Assembly (NCBI GenBank): GCA_949287785.1
Contig: CASEHR010000074.1
Location: 1-5,938 of the forward strand
DNA: 5,938 bases
From: an uncultured Bacillota bacterium
GTDB lineage: Bacteria; Bacillota_I; Bacilli_A; Erysipelotrichales; Erysipelotrichaceae
Direction: 5' to 3'
Below are positions 1 through 5,603 of the stretch, piece after piece. How positions within the stretch are numbered: position 1 is the stretch's first letter; the number at the start of each line of letters is the position of its first letter. A program made the position numbers and the translations under genes. The notes under the pieces were generated by a model. The model made no database searches and was not told the origin of the DNA. It saw only the letters and a list, made by a program, of their open reading frames with translations.

Positions 1-13
1 AGGGAGTAGATAG

Positions 14-205
14 ATGAAGTTAAAAATAAGTTTGATCTTACTGGCGGTAAACATCGTTATCCTGATCGTCGATTTTCTGATGGTCAAGGCAATGCCGACC
101 TGGCTTTTGTATACCGGCCTTGTGTGGATCATGATCAGCACCCCGATCTTGTTGTATCTGGCGATGCGGGGCGTACGCGACAGGATCACTAACGATGCTA
201 AGTGA
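14..205 (+). CDS. Small two-helix membrane protein of unknown function
   Basis: This 63-residue protein has no family I recognise. It has two strongly hydrophobic stretches, about residues 4-25 and 29-51, separated by a short KAMP turn. A basic, polar tail of about 12 residues follows (RGVRDRITNDAK). Two positive charges come before the first helix, which suits a small two-pass inner-membrane protein. An AGGGAG ribosome-binding site at 1-6 lies seven bases before the ATG, so it is probably translated even though it is short. Its last codons overlap the mnmE start by 11 bases, so it is probably co-transcribed and translationally coupled with mnmE. The gene upstream is cut off by the window edge, so it is unclear whether this is the first gene of the operon. 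No function can be assigned; a role beside MnmE would be a guess. Confidence 0.72.
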   Translation: MKLKISLILLAVNIVILIVDFLMVKAMPTWLLYTGLVWIMISTPILLYLAMRGVRDRITNDAK

Positions 206-1520
206 TACGATCGTTGCGACCAGCACTGCTGTCAATAACGGGGCGATCGCGATCGTGCGTCTGAGCGGTGACGATGCCGTTAATATCGTCAACAGCATCT
301 TTTCCAAAGATATCAGCGATATGAGATCGTATACGATGACGCATGGTTTTATCAAAGATGGCGACAAGGTCGTCGATGAAGTCATCGTATCGGTCTTCAG
401 AGGGCCTAATTCATATACCAAGGAAGACATCGTTGAGATCAATACCCATGGCGGTGTCTATGTCACGCGTAAAGTCTTGAACTTATGTCTGGCTAAAGGT
501 GCCAGGGCAGCGATGAGTGGTGAATTTACCAAACGGGCTTATCTGAACGGCCGGATCGACCTCAGTGAAGCCGAGGCGGTCAACGATCTTATCAACGCCA
601 ATAACGAAATAAAACATAAAAGTGCGATCAGAGGGATCGACGGCAGTATCGAAAGGCTGATCGATCCGCTTTTGGATAGTGTCATGGAAGTTATCGGAAC
701 GATCGAAGTCAATATCGATTATCCGGAATATGATGATGTCACGGTCATGACCCACAATATGATCATCCCGCATCTGAAGGATTGGATCGCCAGAAGTGAT
801 GAGATGATCGACAAAGCCGAGCGTTTCCGGGTTATCAAAGACGGTCTAAATACAGCGATCATCGGCAAACCGAACGTTGGTAAATCATCACTTCTGAACG
901 CTTTATTGAAGAAAGACAAGGCGATCGTCACCGATATAGCCGGTACGACAAGAGATCTCGTTGAAGATACGGTCGATCTCGGTAATGTCACCTTGCATCT
1001 TATCGATACCGCCGGCATTAGGGAAAGCGAAGATGTCGTTGAAAAGATCGGCATCGACCGTTCTTTGAAGGCGATGGAAGAAGCGGATCTTGTGATCCTG
1101 GTGCTGGATGCATCAAGACCACTTGACAAAGAAGACGAGCGTTTATTGGCGTTTGTCAGAAAAAAGAAACACATCGTCGTCTATAATAAAGGCGACATCA
1201 GAAAGATCGACGGTGTCATCTCGATATCCGCCAAAAACAACGATATCAGTGAACTTGTCGATATCCTGAATGATGAATATCAAAGCGATCAGGCGCTGAT
1301 CGATGAAGACATCCTCAACAACGAGCGTCAGATCGCGCTGATGAAAAAAGCCAATGACACCTTTAAGGTCCTGTTGAAAGAAGCGGAAGATGATATACCA
1401 CTAGATCTTCTGAGCAGTGACCTTTACAGTGCTTACCATGATCTAAGTATGATCATCGGTAAAGATTATGAAGATGATCTCATCGATCATCTGTTTAAGA
1501 ATTTTTGTTTAGGAAAGTAA
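195..1520 (+). CDS. mnmE: tRNA modification GTPase MnmE (TrmE)
   Basis: MnmE works with MnmG to install the (carboxymethyl)aminomethyl group on U34 of certain tRNAs, using folate and GTP hydrolysis in the cytoplasm. The 441-residue protein is full length for the family. The N-terminal folate-binding domain (about 1-118) opens with AIAIVRLSG. The central helical domain encloses a G domain with all G motifs visible: GKPNVGKSS (224-232), GTTRD (250-254), DTAGIR (271-276), NKGD (331-334) and SAK (345-347). E283 aligns with the E. coli catalytic E282. The C-terminus ends in the diagnostic CLGK (C438-K441). AGGA at 182-185 supports the start. The gene overlaps the small membrane-protein gene by 11 bases and abuts tatD with no gap. 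Its usual partner mnmG is not adjacent. The identification is very secure. Confidence 0.97.
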   Translation: MLSDTIVATSTAVNNGAIAIVRLSGDDAVNIVNSIFSKDISDMRSYTMTHGFIKDGDKVVDEVIVSVFRGPNSYTKEDIVEINTHGGVYVTRKVLNLCLAKGARAAMSGEFTKRAYLNGRIDLSEAEAVNDLINANNEIKHKSAIRGIDGSIERLIDPLLDSVMEVIGTIEVNIDYPEYDDVTVMTHNMIIPHLKDWIARSDEMIDKAERFRVIKDGLNTAIIGKPNVGKSSLLNALLKKDKAIVTDIAGTTRDLVEDTVDLGNVTLHLIDTAGIRESEDVVEKIGIDRSLKAMEEADLVILVLDASRPLDKEDERLLAFVRKKKHIVVYNKGDIRKIDGVISISAKNNDISELVDILNDEYQSDQALIDEDILNNERQIALMKKANDTFKVLLKEAEDDIPLDLLSSDLYSAYHDLSMIIGKDYEDDLIDHLFKNFCLGK

Positions 1521-2294
1521 ATGAGCGGATATATCGATTCACATACCCATATCACTAACGACGATCTTGATGTAACGGCTTATCTTGAAGATATCCGGGA
1601 AGCCAAAGAAGAAGGTCTTGTCAAATCGCTGCTGGTACTGACGGAAAAAGCGGAAGAAAAGCTTTATGATGCCTTAAAAGACGATCCGTATTTTGATTTT
1701 GCCAGGGGCATCTTTCCGACAGATGCAGCAAGATACAGCGAGGAAGATCTCAAAGAGCTGAAAAATATCTTAGCGAAGCCGGGATTTGTCGCTTTGGGGG
1801 AGATCGGTCTTGATTATCATTGGGCGAAAGAGATAAGAGAAAGTCAGATCGAACTTTTCATACTTCAGATCGATCTAGCCAATGAACTGGATCTGCCGAT
1901 CATCATCCACAGCCGTGAAGCGATGTCTGATACTTTAAAGGTCTTAAAGGAGCATGAATGCCGACGCAAAGGGGTTGTACATTGTTTCAGCGGATCGATG
2001 GAGATGATGAAGGAATTCAACAAACTCGGCTATATGGTCGCTTTTGGCGGTACTCTGACTTATAAAAATAACGTCCAGGGCATAAGAGCGATCAGAGAAC
2101 TCGATCTCGATCATCTTTTGATCGAAACCGATGCCCCGTATCTTACACCGACACCAAAACGTGGTCAGCGTAACAGGACCGCCAATGTCAAACTGGTCTA
2201 TAAATTCATCAGCGAACTTTTGTCGATCGATGAAAGGGAACTTATCGATAAGGTCTATGATAATTATCGGCGTTTGTTTTTGAGGTCAAGATGA
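1521..2294 (+). CDS. tatD: TatD-family metal-dependent DNase/exonuclease
   Basis: TatD enzymes are TIM-barrel amidohydrolase-fold nucleases with 3'-5' exonuclease activity on DNA and sometimes RNA. The 257-residue length is typical. The expected metal ligands are present: H8 and H10 in DSHTH, E94 in GEIGLDYH (93-100), H130 in IIIHSRE, H154 in VHCFSG and D204 in ETDAPYLTP (202-210). RGQRN (214-218) matches the conserved RGxxN element. One deviation is GIFP (63-66), where the family usually has GxHP. The ATG follows the mnmE stop codon directly; its ribosome-binding site AGGA (1511-1514) lies inside the last codons of mnmE. The stop overlaps the rnmV start as ATGA. The order tatD-rnmV-rsmA matches Bacillus yabD-rnmV-ksgA. 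The family is certain, the exact physiological substrate is not. Confidence 0.95.
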   Translation: MSGYIDSHTHITNDDLDVTAYLEDIREAKEEGLVKSLLVLTEKAEEKLYDALKDDPYFDFARGIFPTDAARYSEEDLKELKNILAKPGFVALGEIGLDYHWAKEIRESQIELFILQIDLANELDLPIIIHSREAMSDTLKVLKEHECRRKGVVHCFSGSMEMMKEFNKLGYMVAFGGTLTYKNNVQGIRAIRELDLDHLLIETDAPYLTPTPKRGQRNRTANVKLVYKFISELLSIDERELIDKVYDNYRRLFLRSR

Positions 2295-2815
2295 AGATCA
2301 GAGAAGTCATCGTCGTTGAAGGAATAAATGATGCCAGGCATCTGCAGTCGTTTATGGATGTCGATACGATAAGTGTATCCGGTCTTGGCATAAGTGAAGA
2401 GGTGATCGCGTTGATCAGGGAAACGAATGAGAAACGCGGGGTCATCGTCTTTTGCGATCCTGATCATGCCGGTGAAGTGATCAGAGCCAGGATCAATCAG
2501 AAGATCCCGGGTCTAAAAAATGCCTTTATCGATAAAAAAGATGCCCGCACGAGTAAAAAAGTCGGTGTCGAACATGCACCAAAAGAGAAGATCCTGGCTG
2601 CTTTGGAAAATGTCGTGACCTATAAAGAGAATAGCGCTGAGTTCAGCGAAAACGACATGCTCGAGCTTGGCCTTGTCGGTGATAGGAGATTGAGGGCGAA
2701 AGTTAGTGCTTACTACCATCTGGGATGCCCCAATGCCAAGACGATGCGCAAAAGACTGAACATGCTGGGGATAAAAAAAGAGGAGTTGAAAAAGACGATA
2801 TGCAGGATATCATAG
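2291..2815 (+). CDS. rnmV: Ribonuclease M5 (5S rRNA maturation)
   Basis: RNase M5 is a Toprim-domain endonuclease that trims precursor 5S rRNA on both sides, in Bacillus with ribosomal protein L18 as helper. The 174-residue protein has the Toprim glutamate in VVEG (E10), a following acidic residue D14, and the DPD metal-binding motif at D56 and D58 followed by HAGEVIR. The M5-specific signature VGVEHA (91-96) and a C-terminal NAKTMRKRLNMLGI (148-161) separate it from DnaG or RecR Toprim proteins. Its ATG shares four bases with the tatD stop, and GAGGT at 2282-2286 serves as ribosome-binding site. It overlaps the rsmA start by 16 bases. GATC sites, dense elsewhere, nearly vanish in its second half. 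Confidence 0.95.
   Translation: MKIREVIVVEGINDARHLQSFMDVDTISVSGLGISEEVIALIRETNEKRGVIVFCDPDHAGEVIRARINQKIPGLKNAFIDKKDARTSKKVGVEHAPKEKILAALENVVTYKENSAEFSENDMLELGLVGDRRLRAKVSAYYHLGCPNAKTMRKRLNMLGIKKEELKKTICRIS
2780..2785 (+). promoter_or_regulatory. Ribosome-binding site for rsmA
   Basis: GAGGAG lies inside the end of rnmV, 14 bases before the ATG at 2800. The spacing is long, so initiation is probably helped by ribosomes finishing rnmV, whose stop lies 13 to 15 bases past the rsmA start. It helps favour the ATG at 2800 over the upstream in-frame ATG at 2725. Confidence 0.55.
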
Positions 2816-3636
2816 CCACCCCTAAAGTTACAAAAGCGATCCTTGAAAAGTATGATCTGAAAGCGGTCAAACGCTTTGGTCAGAATTTTCTGATCGACGC
2901 TAATATCGTCGGTAAGATCGCCATGAACGCTTGTGACAAAGAGACAGATGTGATCGAGATCGGTCCGGGTATCGGTGCTCTGACCCAGTTTTTAAGTCGC
3001 TATGCGAAGACAGTCTACGCTCATGAGATCGACAAGAAACTGATCGAAGTGTTGGGTGATATCTTTAAGGATGAGCAAAACATCGAGATCATTCCCGGTG
3101 ATTTTTTAAAGACCGATCTCAATAAGATGCCCTATCATGATAGAGAAGTCATCATCTGTTCCAATTTACCATACTATATAACGACACCGGTCCTGTTCAA
3201 ACTGTTTGAAAGCGATCTGAAGATCAAAAAGATCGTCGTCATGGTCCAAAAGGAAGTCGCCGACCGGTTTTTGGCCAAACCGAAAAGCGCCGATTACAGT
3301 GCGTTATCGGTCATCAGCTCTTTTAGATATGATATCAGATTGGTTATGAACGTTCCGAAGACCGTCTTTGATCCAAGGCCCAATGTCGACAGTGCCGTCA
3401 TCAGCTTTGTGCCCAGGGAAAATGATTTTGCCGGTGATGAACAGGTACTGTTCGATCTGATAAAGGCATCGTTTAGACAAAGACGCAAGACCATCAAAAA
3501 CAACCTTGAAACGTATCTGCGTGATATAGATGTCAAAGAAGTGCTGAATAGAGCAAGTATCGACGCTAATCTTCGTGCACAGGAACTGATTTTGGCTGAC
3601 TTCATCCGGCTGTATGAGGTGCTGTATGAAGATTAG
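2800..3636 (+). CDS. rsmA: 16S rRNA dimethyladenosine transferase RsmA (KsgA)
   Basis: RsmA dimethylates the two adjacent adenosines in the 3'-terminal helix 45 of 16S rRNA using S-adenosylmethionine, a late step of 30S assembly. From the ATG at 2800 the protein has 278 residues, the family size. It shows FGQNFL (26-31), the SAM loop EIGPGIGALT (53-62), the ribose-binding acidic residue E76, D101 in GDF, the catalytic NLPY (122-125), MVQKEVADRF (148-157), FDPRPNVDSAV (190-200) and FRQRRKTIKNNL (225-236). The frame stays open upstream to an ATG at 2725, but those 25 extra codons only read the RNase M5 gene out of frame and have no family resemblance, so the later start is chosen. It overlaps rnmV by 16 bases and ispE by 11. 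Confidence 0.96.
   Translation: MQDIIATPKVTKAILEKYDLKAVKRFGQNFLIDANIVGKIAMNACDKETDVIEIGPGIGALTQFLSRYAKTVYAHEIDKKLIEVLGDIFKDEQNIEIIPGDFLKTDLNKMPYHDREVIICSNLPYYITTPVLFKLFESDLKIKKIVVMVQKEVADRFLAKPKSADYSALSVISSFRYDIRLVMNVPKTVFDPRPNVDSAVISFVPRENDFAGDEQVLFDLIKASFRQRRKTIKNNLETYLRDIDVKEVLNRASIDANLRAQELILADFIRLYEVLYED
3616..3621 (+). promoter_or_regulatory. Ribosome-binding site for ispE
   Basis: GAGGTG inside the end of rsmA lies four bases before the ATG at 3626. It decides between two in-frame starts: the ATG at 3614 precedes this site and would add only MRCC before the conserved MKIRAYAKINL start. Confidence 0.6.
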
Positions 3637-4489
3637 AGCATATGCGAAGATTAATCTGGGTCTTAATGTCTTATATAAAAGAGATGACGGATATCATGAG
3701 CTTGACATGGTCAATGCCCCGATCACCTTTTATGATGAGTTATATATCGAAAAAAACGCTGATATGGTCTTTGATGCGACGATGGCTTATGTCAAAAAAA
3801 ACAAGAACAATTCCGTTTTGAAAGCGATCAGTCTCATGCGGGCCAAATATGGCTTTGAAGATAATTTCCGGATCATGCTCAGAAAGAACATTCCGTCACG
3901 GGCCGGACTTGGCGGCGGATCGGCTGATGCTGCCGCGACGATCAAAGCGATCGACCGCCTGCTTGGTCTTAACATGTCCCTGGCTGATTATAAAGAGATC
4001 GCGATGCAGATCGGGTCGGATGAATACTATTGTCTTTTTGAAAGATGTGCCAGGGTCCAAGGGACGGGTGATATCGTAAAACCATTTCAGAATCGTCTGT
4101 GCTGTCCTATCCTTTTGGTCAAACCTTATAGCGGGATATCCACAAAAGCCAGCTTCAAAGATCTGGATGTCCGCAAGTGTGATCATCCTGATATCGATGC
4201 GATCAAAAGGGCAATGGAAGATGGTGATTACGGACGCTTCGTCAGATCACTAGGCAATAGCCTTGAAGCGTCATCTTTTATACTTGATGGTAATATCAAA
4301 AAGATCAGAGATGAACTTCTGATCATCGGCATGGATGCCTCCGTTATGAGCGGCAGCGGATCGACCGTCCTGGGGTTTTCGAAGGACGAGGGTATTTTGG
4401 ACAAGGCAGCGGTGATCATGAAAAGGCAGGGTCACTATGTCCGTAAAGTCAGGTTTTTGCTTAGCCAAGTCGATATGTTAAATCGGTGA
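3626..4489 (+). CDS. ispE: 4-diphosphocytidyl-2-C-methyl-D-erythritol kinase IspE
   Basis: IspE is the GHMP-family kinase that phosphorylates CDP-methylerythritol with ATP in the MEP route to isoprenoid precursors (undecaprenyl and quinone chains). From the start at 3626 it has 287 residues, normal for the family. Motif 1 is AYAKINLGLNV with the conserved K8, followed by DGYHEL (21-26). The ATP-binding GHMP loop is IPSRAGLGGGSADAAA (89-104). The C-terminal motif is MSGSGSTVLG (241-250). The catalytic aspartate is probably D132 in IGSD, but the next residues are EYY rather than the family's usual VPF/VPY, a marked change beside the active site. No frameshift is visible and the rest is intact. 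It overlaps rsmA by 11 bases and ends 19 bases before the glmU-like gene. In Bacillus ispE also lies between ksgA and glmU, with more genes in between. Confidence 0.94.
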   Translation: MKIRAYAKINLGLNVLYKRDDGYHELDMVNAPITFYDELYIEKNADMVFDATMAYVKKNKNNSVLKAISLMRAKYGFEDNFRIMLRKNIPSRAGLGGGSADAAATIKAIDRLLGLNMSLADYKEIAMQIGSDEYYCLFERCARVQGTGDIVKPFQNRLCCPILLVKPYSGISTKASFKDLDVRKCDHPDIDAIKRAMEDGDYGRFVRSLGNSLEASSFILDGNIKKIRDELLIIGMDASVMSGSGSTVLGFSKDEGILDKAAVIMKRQGHYVRKVRFLLSQVDMLNR

Positions 4490-4493
4490 AAGG

Positions 4494-4502
4494 TGGTATA
4501 AT
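4494..4502 (+). promoter_or_regulatory. Extended -10 promoter element before glmU
   Basis: TGGTATAAT contains a perfect TATAAT (4497-4502) preceded by the TGn extension, in the short gap between ispE and glmU. No convincing -35 hexamer lies 16-18 bases upstream (the region reads about TATGTT), which extended -10 promoters can tolerate. The expected transcription start, about seven bases downstream, falls on or next to the A of the glmU ATG at 4509, so transcripts from here would be leaderless. AGGTGG (4491-4496), 12 bases from the ATG and overlapping this element, could instead act as ribosome-binding site on read-through mRNA. This is a sequence match only. Confidence 0.45.
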
Positions 4503-4508
4503 TAACTC

Positions 4509-5600
4509 ATGAAAAAAGCGATCATTATTTTAGATAGAGAAGAAGCGCTGAAAAGCGCCGAGAAGAAGGTCCTTGACCGTAAGGTCTTAGACTTTGTTGC
4601 CCATGAATTGTTTGAAGCCGGAGCTGAGATCGTCTATGTCGATGCGAAGACCGAGGTGAGTGCAAATGACACCGTCTACATGTCGTCACTTTATTCGGTG
4701 ATCGCCAAAATGAGCGAAGATGACGAGATCATCATCGTCGATGATATCTATCCTTATATCAGTGCTCAGGAATATGCAGAGCTATACCGTCATAACAAAG
4801 CGCGGATCAAAGATACCAAGATCATCAAGATCGATATGCTCGATCTCATCAAAGGTGAAAAACTGGATTTTGAAGAAGTGGAAGCTGCCGATCTTCGAAA
4901 GATCGATGATCCCAAGGATTATGTCGCATATCTTGAATATATCTACGATGCGATCAGAGCTTATCATATCGGTTGCGGCGTCATCATGCTGGATCCGAAG
5001 ACAACCTACATCGGTCCTGATGTCAAGATCGCAAACGGTGCCCTGATCGAGGGCAATGTCAGTATCTTCGGTGACAGTTTTATCGGGAAAGGGACGACGA
5101 TCACAAGCGGTTCATATATCGAAAATGCCCGGATCGGTGAGGACAATATGATCATATCTTCAAGGATCACTGATTCGATCGTCCACGATCACAATAAGAT
5201 CGGACCATATGCTCATTTCCGAGATCATACGGAGGTCATGGATCGTTGCCGGATCGGCAATTTTGTTGAGTTCAAGAATACTTATTTTGATGACTACTCA
5301 CGCTGTGCTCATCTGACTTACCTTGGTGATGCGAAGATCGGCAAAGATGTCAATATCGGATGTGGGGTCGTCACAGTCAACTACGATGGTGCGCATAAGT
5401 TCCATACGACAGTCAGAGATCATGCCTTTATCGGCTCAAATGCGAACCTCGTCGCCCCGATCACCGTCGGTGAATACGCGCTTGTCGCGGCCGGTTCAAC
5501 GATCACCGATGATGTGAATGACCATGATATGGCGATAGCTCGTCCCTTCGCTACAGTCAAAGAGGGATATGGGTACGTATATATAAATAAGGAGAAATAG
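4509..5600 (+). CDS. glmU: GlmU-like glucosamine-1-phosphate acetyltransferase with degenerate uridylyltransferase domain
   Basis: Normal GlmU (about 455 residues) acetylates glucosamine-1-phosphate and then uridylylates the product to UDP-GlcNAc. This protein has only 363 residues. The C-terminal left-handed beta-helix (from about 162) aligns with E. coli GlmU at a constant offset of 95 residues across the active site. It keeps R238, E254, K256, H268, Y271, N282, N291-Y292, K297, S310, A328 and R345, matching E. coli R333 to R440, so acetyltransferase activity is expected. The first 160 residues still resemble the nucleotidyltransferase fold (strand KKAIIIL, KKVL at 19-22, VDDIYPYIS at 77-85). 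However, the LAAGxGTRM loop is absent, and about 70 residues of the later half, including the EINTG and GVNNR segments, are missing. Uridylyltransferase activity is therefore unlikely. There is no sign of a frameshift. The gene lies next to prs, as in other Firmicutes. Confidence 0.9.
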   Translation: MKKAIIILDREEALKSAEKKVLDRKVLDFVAHELFEAGAEIVYVDAKTEVSANDTVYMSSLYSVIAKMSEDDEIIIVDDIYPYISAQEYAELYRHNKARIKDTKIIKIDMLDLIKGEKLDFEEVEAADLRKIDDPKDYVAYLEYIYDAIRAYHIGCGVIMLDPKTTYIGPDVKIANGALIEGNVSIFGDSFIGKGTTITSGSYIENARIGEDNMIISSRITDSIVHDHNKIGPYAHFRDHTEVMDRCRIGNFVEFKNTYFDDYSRCAHLTYLGDAKIGKDVNIGCGVVTVNYDGAHKFHTTVRDHAFIGSNANLVAPITVGEYALVAAGSTITDDVNDHDMAIARPFATVKEGYGYVYINKEK

Positions 5601-5603
5601 AAG

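Noticed and set aside
38..442. 134-codon open frame on the minus strand across the small membrane gene and mnmE start
   Set aside because: It is antisense to two genes with good start sites and family matches, and its protein shows no recognisable domain.
1123..1151. Possible promoter with TTGACA inside mnmE
   Set aside because: At the right spacing the -10 position reads TTGGCG, so there is no plausible -10 box.
719..1174. 151-codon minus-strand open frame inside mnmE
   Set aside because: It mirrors the conserved G domain coding strand, has serine-rich shadow composition and no independent start signal.
2725..2799. N-terminal extension of RsmA by 25 residues
   Set aside because: The extra residues are the RNase M5 gene read in another frame, and the ATG at 2800 gives the normal family N-terminus.
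3702..3736. TTGACA followed by TATGAT inside ispE
   Set aside because: The spacer is 23 bases, well outside the 16-18 range, and the site lies within a conserved coding region.
4509..5600. Frameshift or deletion pseudogene explanation for the short glmU
   Set aside because: The frame is uninterrupted, has a start signal, keeps the same codon style as its neighbours, and the acetyltransferase half is fully conserved, so it looks like a functional shortened protein.
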